Source: Romanomermis culicivorax (taxonomy: Eukaryota > Nematoda > Enoplea > Mermithida > Mermithidae). Taken from it: a DNA stretch of 64,000 nt. The stretch spans positions 496,001 to 560,000 of the forward strand of contig CAWUHX010000210.1 in assembly GCA_963922205.1 (NCBI GenBank). The letters are read 5' to 3'. Below the pieces are notes generated by a model. That model was given only the letters and a program-made list of their open reading frames with translations, was not told where the DNA came from and searched no databases. A program made the position numbers and the translations under genes. Shown here piece after piece: positions 43,307-55,480 of this stretch. Positions within the stretch are counted from its first letter, which is position 1, and every line of letters starts with the position of its first letter.

Positions 43307-43907
43307 GCGAGCTGTACTTGTTGTTTTCCACGGGTTTATTTGATCACCATGCTTATGTCTGGTATGGTGCAAAACCCGACGTTCAACGCTAACTGCATGA
43401 TATTTTCTAGTTTTCGTGCTGAAAATTTTTGATTTGGACTCCACATATCACGAAAACATAATCTGGTATAAACTAGTCGAACTGTACATTTTGATAGAAA
43501 AAAATTCTCAAACCCATAATTATTCAACATGTTTATGTTCGTCAATATTATCACACGCTTTTACCGTTTTCTGATGTTATCACACGAATGTCAGCTAGAT
43601 CCCACTTTGTTTGCGCAACAAAAAGGGCGTCCAGAGGCACAAGCAGTCGAGATTATTCTCTGCTTAAGGGTCATACTTGGGTTTTTCGGCGCAACGGAAC
43701 GGAATGCAATCGACAACACGTAACCGAACGAGAGGGAAATTTTCGTTCCGTTCGGTTCTGTTGGAAGTTACCGCCGGTCGTTTTCTAAAAAATTGCAGTG
43801 ATCCTTTCCGACCGAAAGTGGATTTTCAGGCTGAACATTTGAAGCTGTTGGCGATCCGTTCCGGTCCGTTCCGCCGGAAAAGGCGATTATAAATGAGCCT
43901 ACGTGGC
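43307..43907. other. Upstream region of the large gene
   Basis: 43307-43570 shows nothing definite. 43600-43885 is GC-richer with repeated CGTTCCGTTC/GGTCCGTTCC and GGAACGGAA motifs in both orientations, so probably another short inverted-repeat element. Confidence 0.4.
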
Positions 43908-44260
43908 GCGGTAGCGTCAACCTATAATATATACTTGGCCCCCTAAAATCTGACTAACCCCCTAGAGCGAAAACGGTTATAGATGAGGTTTTTTGCATAA
44001 TATCCGCCATGTGGGCAAACATAGGGGTGGCAAAGGTCGTTGTGACTTTAAATGCAAATGAGGCATGGTGGGAGGCCAAAAACATGCAAAAAACGCCCTT
44101 TTTTAGGGCCCCAAGTTGCCGCAGGTTCCTCAATGGGTACGCATTCCTGAACTTTGATACTTTTACCCGTGCATCTATCAAGTGTCCATTCCGAATGTGT
44201 TTTTTATTTTTTGAAAATATTGATTTTGTCAAGGTATATGAGTGACCAGAGTTCGAGAAA
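43908..44260 (+). repeat. GCGGTAGCGTCAACC module, diverged copy
   Basis: Starts GCGCGGTAGCGTCAACCTAT. It shares CATGGTGGGAGGCC, AACATGCAAAAAACGC and the CCATTCCGAATG region with 30062-30480, at lower similarity. Confidence 0.55.
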
Positions 44261-44419
44261 ATACCCTTCGTTTGGGTTCGAAAAAATCATTTTTTTGGTG
44301 AAACAGATGTAGTGATCCATATGCGTAATAACAGGAGGATTACAATAAGGAATGTACCTGCCCCGGCTCGGCTTCGCCTTGGTTCTGCCCCCGGTTCCGT
44401 CGCGGCTGCGCCCCTATTT

Positions 44420-44670
44420 TTTGGGGGCATTTTTTATTAAAAAAGTAATTTTTAGGTAAAATCAATGATTCTCGAAATTTTTTGAGAAAAGGTATTTTCG
44501 ACCGTGTCAAATCTAAAGGGCATACTCTCACAGTGTGCAAAAATTTTTCTGGGGATTTTTCACAAAAAAAAAGTAATTTTTGAGTAAAATCAACGATTTT
44601 TGAAATTTTTCGGGAAAAGGGGTATTGAAAGTGTTGAATCTAATGGGCATACTCCCACTGAAAAAATTAA
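44420..44670 (+). repeat. Two tandem units of about 125 bp
   Basis: AAAAAAGTAATTTTTAGGTAAAATCAATGATT...GAGAAAAGG...GGGCATACTCTCAC is repeated as AAAAAAAAGTAATTTTTGAGTAAAATCAACGATT...GGGAAAAGG...GGGCATACTCCCAC. Confidence 0.6.
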
Positions 44671-44749
44671 TGCTACTTGATGTGTATGACATGATGAAAA
44701 ACTACTATGCTATTGATCAGCTAATCTTATAAATTGTATCATAGTTGGC

Positions 44750-45445
44750 ACGATAGCGTCAACCTATAATATACTTGGACCCCAAAACTTATGTCCTCCC
44801 TCTAGAGCCAAAAAGAAAGTTATAGTCTGCTTATTTCCAAATTAGCCTCGGAGAGAAAAATAGTTCGTAGAAACCAGTCAGCAGCTTATTATACTTGCGT
44901 CGTAGGCCGAAATCTTTCTTTCGCAATTTATTCGCCAATCTGCTACAGTCAACTCGAGAGCATCAACATCATTCTGCACCGAAGCTCGTTTGGAAAAAAT
45001 AGAGCTTAGGGTTTTTTCATGTTTCGATCATGGGGAATTCAATGGACGTAGTCATTTTAGACAAAAAAATATCCCGAGTTGTGGAAGGGGTTTACGACCG
45101 CGAGGAATTCAATGGATGCGGTGGCTTCACGCAAAAAAATAATCATGAATGTAAATAAACGTATTCCCGTGATCTTTTGCGGAACGACTTTTCGACCATT
45201 ATGAATTCAATGGACGTGTTCACTTTACGCAAAACATTGTCCTGAGTGTAAACAAACGTATTTTCGCGAATTTTTGGTGGAAGAGGTCTTCAACCGCGAG
45301 GAATTCAATGGACACGGTTACTTTATAAGAACAATTATCCTGACTGTAAAACAAAGGTATTGGCGTATTTTTTTTCTAGGGAAGGGGTTTTCAACTGGCC
45401 GGAAATTTAATGGATGCGGCCACCTCACACAAAAAATTATCCCGC
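44750..45445 (+). repeat. Third locus of the module plus GAATTCAATGGA minisatellite
   Basis: The module start (CACGATAGCGTCAACCTATA) covers 44750-44820. An unrelated segment lies at 44825-44995. Minisatellite units with GGAATTCAATGGA(C/T) run from 45020 to 45420. Confidence 0.65.
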
Positions 45446-46263
45446 GTCTAAAAAACGTTAAAAAACGAGCAAATCTTGGTCTAAAGTGTGGGAAAAAAAT
45501 CACAGGGCAAATTTCGAGACAAATCATGGAATATTTGGCGGGCTAAAATTGGATAAAAATGCAGACTAAATGTTGATGGCAAATCTCGGGCCAAATGACG
45601 GGAAGTCAAGGTAAAATCGCGGGCAAAAAAAGCGGGGAAAATTTTTGCCAAATGGCTGGCCAAATCTGGGGGTGAATGTAGCACAACTGAGGTTAAATGG
45701 CAGGCTAAACAAAGGATAGACCGTCGCCGTATGACCGATAGGCTAGGCTAAATTGCGGCATTTTTCCGTGGAAATTTAGCCCACGAAAGAGTCCTGCATG
45801 GTGGTGGGCTAAGATACAAAAAATATTGTTGCAAAAATAAAATAATGGATTTTTTCTAGAATACGTAGATCTTCTAGACGATGCGGTGGATGAAAATTGG
45901 CGGGGAAGATCAATCAATAGACCTTTAACTAAAAATAGAAAAGATACGTTCCAAATAGATGACGATCGACTAGCATACCGTACCAACAGAAATAATGCGT
46001 TAAACCCAGTAATGCAAGTAAAGCTGTTCATTCCTGGAAACCAAAGAGGCTAGAATATTTGAATTCTGATCTTTACCAAGTTAATCTGCTGTATTTTCAT
46101 GTTTCATTGTTACAAGATACATCCAACCGGTTTTGAGCTGCAGTTATTTACAGTGAACCATTGTTTTTTGGCGTCGATTTTGTTTACCTAAAAAGCATAT
46201 AGTATATAGGAACGACAATTATAAACATCTTACTGTAGAAATGATTTGCAGCCAATAAACGTT
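45446..46263. other. Unassigned sequence
   Basis: 45460-45715 has diverged short repeats around GGGCCAAAT/GGCAAATC(T/G)CGGG. The rest is featureless. No gene supported. Confidence 0.35.
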
Positions 46264-46450
46264 TAAGCCCTATTCAGAAGTGAAAAATCTTAGGATTTTT
46301 GTCGCCGACAATCAACAACAGTCGGCGATTCTAAGGAATAATTAGAATGATTATTTGCAAAAAGCCCAATTCAGAAGTTAAAAAATCCTAGGATTTTTGT
46401 CGCCGACAATCGGCGATACTCGGCGACTGCACTTCTGAATTGGGCTTTAG
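46264..46450. mobile_element. MITE with TTTGTCGCCGACAATC repeats
   Basis: Inverted ends TAAGCCCTATTCAGAAGTG and CACTTCTGAATTGGGCTTTA. Inside, the block AGGATTTTTGTCGCCGACAATC occurs twice (about 46290 and 46390), each with a nearby GTCGGCGA inverse. Confidence 0.7.
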
Positions 46451-46564
46451 TTTCCAAAGTATTCAATAGTTGGACAATGTATTCCACGAAAAATGTTTCT
46501 TCAACCGAAAATTTTATATCTCTCTCTCCGATGAGCAGATCTTAAATATTCTAACCACCACAAT

Positions 46565-47613
46565 AAAGGCCCTGTCATACTTCACTGCGCGGCGCCGGTT
46601 GTTCTATTCATACAAAAAAGCGGCGTCGCGCGGTACCATCTTTGAAGTATGAATAGGTTTTCGTAATTTTTGCGGCGCCGCCATCAAGTTTCAACTGAAC
46701 AGAAATTTTTGAACAAGTTATGTGTTCTAAAGTTGCAGTATACTGTTGTTGTGATATCTATACATGTAGTGGAATCATATTTTTCACTTGAATGGTGAAT
46801 TCTGAAACTTGTCAAATTATTTTACCAAATTGGTTATTTAATTTTCAATGAAGATTTACTAAGAAGTTGATCCCTCCTTTGCAATGAAGACATTAATGTG
46901 TAAAAATTATGAATATGCAAAGTAGGTGTAAACATGTTCCTACAACAAGTGTACTCGCACATTTCAATTGTGTCTTTATTCCCTCAACGTCTCTTTTCCG
47001 CAAATATCCCGATTGTCTGAAAGTCCATATTCCCCGTAGGTCCCGATTCCCCGAATAACGAATAAATTTCCTATTTCCCTGAAAAATGCATTAGTCCCTA
47101 TTCCCTGGACGTTCCGGTTTTCCGAATACTAGGGAAAGGATGGATCCACTTTAAATCTGGGTCCTAAACAGCAGGTCCGACCGGACCCAGAGCAGATCTG
47201 GATCCTGTATATAGCACATGTGTGAATCAATAATCGTGTGTATATATTGAATTTTTCTGAGAAATATCAATTTATAAAATTGATATTTCTCAGCAGTTCA
47301 AGAGCTATTAATCGTTGGAATGAGAAGCAAATTGAAGCAAGAGCCCAGAATCTTTAGACTTGGCCTTTTTGAAAGCTTCTATCTGCACCGTGCAGGAGTG
47401 ATTGATTTTTTTGCGCTTTTTATTCTTCGATTTTTTTCGTATTTTTCATCTTTTTCGCATTTTTCGTATTTCGCATTTGTCGAGACGGGCAATACACATT
47501 TTTTGAGAAGAGCAAAATCCAAAAGTAAAAAAGCGGCGCCGCTTGTTAGTATGAATAGCGCGGCGCCGCGCGGTACCGCGCGCTACCTCGCAGCGAAGTA
47601 TGACAGGGCCTTA
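46565..47613. mobile_element. 1.05-kb inverted-repeat element with GCGGCGCCGC ends
   Basis: The left end AAGGCCCTGTCATACTTC and right end GAAGTATGACAGGGCCTT are inverted. Behind both are GC-rich palindromes (GCGGCGCCGC, CGCGGTACC) and GTATGAATAG. The interior includes a back-to-back AAATATCAATTTATAAATTGATATTT palindrome (about 47262-47292). No transposase frame. Confidence 0.7.
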
Positions 47614-49900
47614 ACACTATTCATATAAGCACATTCTGCCATTGTGAAACACCCTTTCATCCAGCATGCGAGCACATATTTTGCTGGGTTAGCTGACCAC
47701 TCTGCGCCCTTTTCCGTCATACAGTGATAGGACAATTCTCGGACTGAACAGTCGGACATTGCTGGGCTGAATGGCGAGATAAATCGAGGAGCAAATGCTG
47801 GGGGGAGCTGAAGTGGGGTCAGTTCTATAATCCAGTTAATGTAAAATGATAGTTGCAACTAAAACCAAGAAAAGTAAGTTCAATTTGATGCAGAATTCTC
47901 GCTTGGTGGAATACTTTGTAGTAGAAAAAGTCTGAATTTCTCCACGATAGGAAAGGCCAAAGTCATTAAAAAAAATCATGCTCATCTACCGTAGGTTTGA
48001 ACGAAACTGCGTTGATACCTGAGTGCTACAGAATTTGACCACTAAACCAGGTTATTAAATAAAATTTTCAGCTATTCTGCTTGCCGTTCACGACGAAAAA
48101 AAATATTTCATTGATTACAGTAATAATCTCACTGTACTCCATTCATTGTGAAACGATCGATGCAGCGGTTGGAAATTAGGCATACGTATCATTATTATAG
48201 GTCGTTAAATCAACTTTGATGATTTCGAAATGGTTGAAAAGAGTGATCATCAAAGAACCTGTATCGTGGATGAAAAGCTTATTGTATAAAGTCAACCAGC
48301 TTTCTATAATTTCGAATAAAAGTTTGACTGTGACCACGCTGCATCGGCCACTTCAAAATGAACGGAGGATATAGTTTTTCGTATTGATCTAACTTCCATG
48401 GGATCGATTATTTCAAAATGAAAGAAGTATAGTCACGGCCGTCGTGACCGTGACGTAAAGTATAAATCCGGCTTAAGACTGATTTTTTGATTCCTGGCAG
48501 ACTTCATTTGCCGTTACTTCGACCGCTTCATCCATTATTCCGAATCAAAGGAGTATACTAGTGACCAGCCGAATAATGGCCAACTTCCGTGGTATTATTG
48601 CACATTCCTATAAGTCAAAAACTGATAACTTTTTGCTAAGTTCTTCGATTCTCGATCATCCTCGATTCTTGTTCCATCAGCGGCTGTTTTCTGCAGAAAT
48701 TTCTGTCAATTTAGACTATGCGCCCGTCTTCAACAAAAAAAAAATCGTACGTTTCTTAGCTGTTCATTCAAAGAAAAAGCGTGTATATTTCAGAACATCT
48801 CAACAATGAAATCATATTATACACAAAGCTGGATGGATAATAGAATTTCTTCTCAATATATCACGATTAATATGCGAATAACAGTGTCCAAATGAACTAG
48901 GCAGAAAAAAGGATGTGCTGCCTGATGCAGCACATGTTATACAATATTATTTTTTTCTCTTTTGACTGATGGATATATACATATGCCAGTTATCACAAAA
49001 GCTTACAAAAGCAGAAAATTTTACATTTACGCACCACACCGATTTTATGGAAGATATTTTCCCAGGAAATTTTTTTATTCCTTAGTCATCGCATTCCAAC
49101 TTAACATATTTACAAATAAAATTTACCCTTTGCTTAATCATCTCAATTGTTCTAAACAAATCAGTTACCCAATTATATTGAAGCCTTCGGCACATGTTAG
49201 CAGATGCTGTTTGTAAACAACTGTTAACATTGCCAACATTCCGATATTGGAATCCAAATATTTTATGCAACTTATTTGAAGTCGGACATTATGAACAACT
49301 TGACGACGATATTGTCTGTAAGATACGTTTTTTGCTTGACAAAATGACGCAATAGCATTCCGGTCTTTTGTGGGGGTTTAACTATGTTCCTGATCAGCTA
49401 GGAAAATTTACTTCATTAATTTTATGATCGATGCAGCGAGGTCACACCGCAGTTTCTACTCAAAATTCCGGATGTCTTATTGACCCTATTCAAGAAGTGT
49501 TTTCTTCGCGATATATCGATTCCTTGATGATCATCCTTTTCAACCCTTCTAAGACTACCTCCATTAATTTCCTTTTTTTGGAATTTATTGAGAAAAATAC
49601 AAAAAAATGTAAAACTACAAAAATGGACGTATAATGTAATTTCCTTTTTTTCTGAAGAATTCATATTTAGTTTTTATCTGTATTTTTTGCGTTCTTTTGG
49701 GAAGGTACCTATTGATTCGAGGTCATTCCATTTGTTAAAAATGAAGATTTTTTATTCTTTTCAACACATATCCCATTCCTTTATTGCATTTTATTGTGTT
49801 GACTTTATTCATTGCAAAATTTAAAAAACTGTAAGATTGAGGCCTTCCTCTGCTCCTGCTCTCTGCTCTGAATTTTTTTGCGAATATAACTATTAATTAT
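47614..49900. other. Mostly unassigned AT-rich sequence
   Basis: 48430-48475 has the ACGGCCGTCGTGACCGTGAC and AAGTATAAATCCGGCTTAA partial MITE end. Open frames at 48561 and 48962 (60-84 codons) show no recognisable motif and have AT-driven composition. No RNA gene seen. Confidence 0.35.
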
Positions 49901-49904
49901 TTCA

Positions 49905-51112
49905 TTATGCCATGTTTTTTTTCACTGGTTCATATCCAAATATTATTTCTTTATGAGTAAACTTGCTATTTTTATCGCTTTTTTCATTTATTGAACGTTC
50001 CAGCTCATTCCATAGAGATTTTGCTGATTGAGATTCCAGAAATGTATGTGAAATATAATCATCTTCATTGCACTTATACCAACCACTGCAATATTTAATT
50101 CTATATTTCACTAATAAGCGTGGGTTGATCATGATGTTATGCAGAATTTTATATTGTATTTCCTTGCTTTTGTTATTTATACCAAATTTGTATAGCATTT
50201 TCCATGATTTAGTAAAGTCCTTGTCATTTAATTCCAGTTTCGCTTTCCATTTTTCTTGTCCCGTTGGTATACATTCTTTCCATTATAGAAGATATTTTTT
50301 TAGATTTTTCATTTGTATTCTATCAAAATTAAGAGGTTCAAAATTAATCTGGCCTTTCATCAGGTTAGATTCTATAATTATAGTCCTCCAGGATTTAGGA
50401 ATGGGATAGATTATTCTTGCATAGTCAAACCATTTTATCTTACATAGTTTCCAGTTTAGATCTTTCCAATTTTTTAAAATTCAAATCCTCTTTGAACCAT
50501 TTGAGGAGATAATTGAATTTTGTTTCTTTGAGATCGTCTAAATATAGATTAATCTATTGTTGTTTAGTTTCTGTGCGATTACATCCATCCAACTACAGCT
50601 TGTGAATTTTCATGCAGAGCTTTCATCCATGTTATATATTTTTTCCAAAGTTGAAAGCTTCTAATGTTTTGAACATAAAGTGTCTATTTAGGGAGTCAAA
50701 GGCTTTTTCTATATCTAGTGATATTAGATATCCAATGTCATCTCTGTCCTCATTGTGTTCGATCAAGTCTAGCAAATACCTTATATTCTCACCAATATAT
50801 TTACGTAGTACAAAGCCTTTCTCATCCTCATGTGTAATGTGTTTCAAGTTCTTTTTTAGTCGTTCAGCTAAAATTTTTGCCAATATTTTATAGTGCACAT
50901 TCATAAGTAATAGAGTTCGTCAATTTTCTAAGTTCTCCAAATCTTTTTGGGGTTAATTGCACTTCTTCCTTGAGATCTAGTCATTTTGGAACGAAAATTC
51001 ATAGCACTCTTTCGATACGATGTGTTAGCTAAAATATTTCAATATTTTTTATAAAACTTTACCGTGAAGCCGTCATCTCCAGTTGACTTATCGTCTTTGA
51101 TGCTGTTCAAAG
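49905..51112 (-). pseudogene. Non-LTR retrotransposon (LINE) reverse transcriptase relic
   Basis: Minus strand. Near 51100 LNSIKDDKSTGDDGFTVKFY matches the start of an L1-like RT. After several stops, NVHYKILAKILAERLKKNLK, GFVLRKYIGENIRYLLDLIE and SLDIEKAFDSLNRHFMFKTL (50904-50640) are the classic RT-0 to RT-2a blocks with the first catalytic Asp. The FADD-type box is not found. A later segment (50198-49905) has a Cys/His-containing C-terminal region with SAKSLWNELE, typical of the L1/Tx1 group end. The 5' part is cut off at the AATAAACGCC element (51121). Dead copy. Confidence 0.75.
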
Positions 51113-51120
51113 CTTTCTTA

Positions 51121-51523
51121 CCGTATTTATTTGAATAAACGCCGCCCTTAAATAAACGCCGCCCTCGAATAAACGCCGCACTTTTGTTCGAAAAAAAGGA
51201 ATAAACGCCGCCCTTAAATAAACGCCGTGGCGTTTATTCGAGGATTTCCTATCCTTAGTTTGAAGTCAAAAAATGAGTAACGGTTTGCAGTAGGTTGTAT
51301 TTTGAATAGTAATTGTTGAAAAAAATTGAAAAAAATATTGAAAAAATAAGTGATACATATGCATTTATTGTTAAAAAGGTAAAAATTTTATTAAAATTTG
51401 TGGTGTTAAACTCAAAAATTAAATAAACGCCGCCCTTGAATAAACGCCGCCCTTGCATAAACGCCGCACCAAATGTACCATTGAAAAAAATAAACGCTGC
51501 GGCGTTTATTCAAATAAATACGG
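51121..51523. mobile_element. AATAAACGCCGCC element, copy 2, TA-flanked
   Basis: Inverted ends CCGTATTTATTTGAATAAAC and GTTTATTCAAATAAATACGG sit directly between TA dinucleotides (51119-51120, 51524-51525). Tandem AATAAACGCCGCCC(T/C) units lie behind both ends, as in copy 1. It inserted next to the LINE relic. Confidence 0.75.
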
Positions 51524-51539
51524 TAATGCACAACATTTT

Positions 51540-52148
51540 TTCGAGATGCATCGCAAAAATTTTAAGATGCTTCCTAAAGATTTCAAGATGCATCGCAAAA
51601 AATAAAGATGAAAACTTTTTCGATGTTCGACTTTCTTCTCAACTGCATCGAATATTTTTCAAGATGATCTAGAAAAAAAATCTTGAAAAACATCAAGATC
51701 CTATCTTGGAAAAAATCTAGATGGGCGGCATATCAATGGATGAAAATTTCTGGAACTAGCCAATCAAAGACGTCGTTCCGACTCCAATGTTTATATATAC
51801 GGGAACCCTTCAAAGTGAATTTCTGAGACCACGGCTTGCTAATTTTTCATAAAAATTCTGAAAAGGATCCAAATTATCGTTTCCTTCTCGGGTTCCTGAG
51901 AAGGCAGGGAATGACTTTAGAACAGCCGACAAAGTCTAAAATTTTGATTATTTTCCAGAATGACTGCATTCTGAGTGAAAAAGCCGCTCCCTGTAAAAGC
52001 CAAGGGCACCATCCGTCTGCAAACTGTGACCTCAGAAATCCGATTTGAAGGGTTCCCATTTATGTAAACATAGGAGGCGGTGCAATTGATTTGATTGGCT
52101 AGTTGCAAAGATTTTCATCCTTTGTTGTTCCATCCATTTTGATTTTTT
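51540..52148. repeat. Large inverted-repeat block, copy 2
   Basis: Near-identical to 39428-40038, with only scattered substitutions over about 600 bp. The same pair of neighbours (AATAAACGCC element plus this block) therefore occurs at two loci 12 kb apart. It diverges after TTTTGATTTTTTAAG, so the outer right arm of copy 1 is absent. Confidence 0.75.
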
Positions 52149-52151
52149 AAG

Positions 52152-52260
52152 AAGGGGAGAGGGTATGCATTGATAGTAGATATATCTTTTGTTTGAAATC
52201 TTTTGTCTGAATCTTTTGTTTGAAAAGATATATCTACTATCAATGCATACCGTCTCTCCT
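52152..52260. repeat. Perfect 29-bp hairpin
   Basis: Arms 52162-52190 and 52223-52251 (GGTATGCATTGATAGTAGAT and on, and its exact inverse) flank a 32-base loop of repeated ATCTTTTGT(T/C)TGA. Near-perfect outer GGAGAG/CTCTCC extend the stem. The absence of mismatches suggests recent origin or selection. Confidence 0.85.
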
Positions 52261-52339
52261 TAATGCTTCCCCACATTTTCTTTGAAAGCCCGATAGTTAA
52301 AAATCCAGAACGCTTTCGATTTTGCTTGTCCTTTGAGTT

Positions 52340-52515
52340 GTTCAACCATCCTCTTCTTTGTCAGTTTGCTCTTCTAGTTTACAAATTTTCTTTTGATATT
52401 CAGTTTCTTCATCACCATTTGAATTGGCGCGTTTTCTTTCAGAATTTGAATTGGCGCGTTTTCTTTCAGAATATCCATACATCACTTGCCATGCTGTATT
52501 ACTAAAAATGGCAAT
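52340..52515 (-). other. Exon-like segment with an exact 24-bp tandem duplication
   Basis: Minus strand: acceptor-like TTGCCATTTTTAG (about 52503) precedes a charged open segment. It contains SERKRANSN twice (from an exact duplication near 52418-52470), then GDEETEYQKKICKLEEQTDK and a stop near 52350. It could be the end of a host exon or chance. No family recognised. Confidence 0.25.
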
Positions 52516-53289
52516 AAAGTTGTACTACAATAAAGTGGATGCAAATTTACATCGATACACATAAACAACCAGTCAGAAAATCAAAAATTTGTCGGTGCAA
52601 AATTTGTCATTGATTTCCCGATGTAAAGTCATATTTGACAAAACTATACCGTTCCATCTTGTTTGAATTTATGTGCCATGGCCCAATTTGTATCGAATAT
52701 GCTGACACATAAATTCAGTCCCACTGTTCTTCATAAAAGACGGTTTTCAAATAACAATGGGTGATCCTCACTTATAAATTGCAAGCAAGTACACTCATTG
52801 AATTATGATATAATGAAAGTGAAACGCAAATAATGTAGAAAATGAGCAGAAATGCTAAAAGAGTATCAATCCTCGTCCTAATAGTTGTTTACATCAGCCG
52901 AGTCACACTTGATGAAAAATACAATGAATTAAAACGGCTCTAGATGGGAAGGCATTGATTTTTTTTAATGAATCATTTTGAATGGGTACTCCATCCTTAA
53001 ATAATCGTAGTCAATTTAAGGCTTGCTGGTGTTTGATCTAACTGTCATCAATTTTCAGGGATTTTTTTCTTTCAGTGTTCAGTCAAGGCCAACCAAGCCG
53101 GAATTGGTACATTTTGCTCAATGGCGTTGTTACAGTTTTTAATTATTGCTACGACCAATGGCCTGTAAGCACATTCATGATGCCCTCTATTCAAGATATG
53201 TTGTGTTTACTCCTCTGCTTAGGTCAGAAGACGTCAGCAATATAACTCAAGATACTATTGGCTTGTATCCAACTGACTACTGTAGGTCA
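52516..53289. other. Unassigned sequence
   Basis: No coding or repeat feature supported. Confidence 0.4.
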
Positions 53290-54236
53290 CTCAAAGGAGC
53301 TTCCTATTAGCAATCAGCTAAGTACAGTGCAACAGTCCTTAAGTAGAAATGAACACAACCTTCAGTCACTAATTAGCAACTGGAAACTCTAACTCTTGCA
53401 ATCGAAAAGCAATCAGGGTCTCCCCAGATGCTTTCTAAAGGTTTACACAAATAAGGAGAACTCACTATAACGACGTCCAGGAAGGCTGGGGATTTCCTCA
53501 GTAATGGATCCCTTGTAAATAGGCTCTCGCCTCCACTAAATGCACAAGTAATAAGTAATAAATAATAATGATATGAATAATATAAAATTTTATTCAAATA
53601 TGTGTGGGGCTGTCGGTGTTCCGGTTTCACTGGGCCTAACAGAACAATTATAAAATACACGGAGGCGACTCACCCACAACACAAACAATTTTCAGAATGA
53701 CCAACATATTGTCTTTTTGGTCGAATTGTGACTTCGTCGATTTCACCAATTTTGCATAGATGTGGGATGACTGCTACCATTAGTAAATCCCCAACATCCC
53801 TCAGGCCTTGAAACTAACCAATGGGAGGTGAAGAAGGAAACTGTGAGCAGGACTTTTACCTTTAGGGTGTGACCTACTACTGGATCCCAACTCCATAAAA
53901 TATTATGATCCGACCCTGATTGGTCATAATCATCATGACCCTGAAGGGTGTACAGGTCATGACAACCCCCAACATCAAGTCTTTTTACAAGGTTACCCAG
54001 GTCTGTCCACTAAGATGCTGCGGCTCGATCAATCATTGATCCAGCATCTGATGGATCAACAACTCTGCGTTGGCTTGACTTTCTCTGGCTCTGCGAGCAT
54101 TCCTTGAGGCTCCTGAGTACCTTCCTCCACAGTTGATCATTTCGTCCCATTGAGTGATGTGGAGTGTTTTTAGTAGTAGCTCCATAATCCCTGCAGTAAT
54201 TGGCTACTGTCGTCCCCTCCTCACCTTTGGGTTCAC
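53290..54236 (-). mobile_element. Element C 3' end with probable LTR
   Basis: On the minus strand a purine run GGTGAGGAGGGG (about 54236-54224) lies where the polypurine tract is expected. A TGTTGGGGGTTGTCATGACC start is at 53974, and a TTTGAATAAAATTT polyadenylation-type signal at about 53590. Which of the two marks the LTR start is undecided, and the partner LTR lies beyond 64000. Confidence 0.4.
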
Positions 54237-54680
54237 CAATGTTTCCTCACAAAAACTAAAAATACTAAATGGCGAATGAGTATTTACAAAACTATTATGG
54301 GTGAAAAATATTGATCAAAATTTAAAATACGAGGCACAAATGACAAGAAAATATACAAGGCAAAAAATAATGACAAGAACAAAATTACAAGGCAAAATTT
54401 GATGAGATTGAAATATGAGAAAAACAATAACAATAAATGCAAAAATAAGTCAAAGAATTTTAAACCAAAAATATGGACTCAAGTGATGAGATTGGCCAAA
54501 AACCAGATTTTGAGAGCGACAACACAACCAAAAGTTTAAATAATACTTTTGTATTTTTGTATTTTATATTGCTTTTGAATTTTTTGTGATTTTATAATGT
54601 TTTCGTGTTTTTGTATTTTTTGAATAAATTAAATTTGATCAAGAATGGAAGATTTTGGACCAAATTTTTTGCAGCTAAAA
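54237..54680 (-). other. Element C 3' untranslated region
   Basis: Noncoding and A/T-rich, with AAAAATACAAAAA-type runs, between the ORF3 stop and the purine tract. Confidence 0.4.
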
Positions 54681-55480
54681 CTTATTGTTTTTGCCCACCG
54701 CCTTGCTGCTGGCCTTGTTGGTGACCTCTGCAACCTGGGAATGTGCCATAAGGGTGTTGACCTCAGTATATACCTCCGCCATCAACATAACCAGCTCTAC
54801 CCCTGTTTGGATTGTTGAAATAAAACTGGCCTGGTTGGGCACCCATTCCCCATCCTCCACAAGCTCCCCTAACACACTGTGGATGCTGTATAGGTTGATG
54901 TTGTTTTGAAATGGTTCCGGAGGCTTGCCCAGTGCCAGTATTGAGGCCAGTTGAGACCTGGCTGGTTACAAAAGCCGTGGCTCCTTGACCACCAGCTTGA
55001 CTACTTGCGAGTCTGGTGCCTGAAAGGTCTGTCCTGCATCGTTCAGAACTTTGCTAAACTTAGCAGTAGTCCGAGGACTTGGCCTACCTGACCTTTTGAC
55101 ATCCATCTCAGCCACTTACTGAGTGTAATTATACATCACCAAGTAATAGGCAGTCTTGAAAACGTCCGAAGCAGTGGCACTTTGATATTCCCATAACAGC
55201 ATGATGTTTGTGAACACTTTGGCTGAGACTGATTGTTTACCAATCTGCTCAGCCGTAAGCGGCACATAGTCAAGCATAAGGAATATCATTAAACATAAAT
55301 ATCTGACCACTGCAAATTTGATACTTACTCGATATTCGGTGAGCCATTCAAGAATAATTTCACAAATGATCCTATCCCATAGTGGCTCTGGAATATTTTG
55401 GGAGTCATATAAAAATCCTCCTCAGACATCAAACAGTGGCTGATACAGTTTGTATATAGCCCCGACTGCTTTATTAATTA
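54681..55480 (-). pseudogene. Element C ORF3 C-terminal domain and Gly/Gln-rich tail
   Basis: Minus strand: IPEPLWDRIICEIILEWLTE, then VVRYLCLMIFLMLDYVPLTA and SATASDVFKTAYYLVM align with [32 protein letters not shown] and the following part of element B (27280-27500). After a TGA (about 55116) and frame changes, a Gly/Gln-rich tail (GMGAQPGQFYFNNPNRGRAG and GQHPYGTFPGCRGHQQGQQQ) ends near 54680. Element B lacks this tail. It could bind nucleic acid through RG/Gly-rich sequence, by analogy only. Confidence 0.5.

Noticed and set aside
43336-43554. 72-codon open frame upstream of the large gene
   Set aside because: No start context, splice signals or motif. It is probably chance in AT-rich upstream sequence.
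47995-48060. Second possible tRNA-like B box near 48000
   Set aside because: Only one weak box-like motif (GGTTTGAACG) and no partner A box at the correct spacing.
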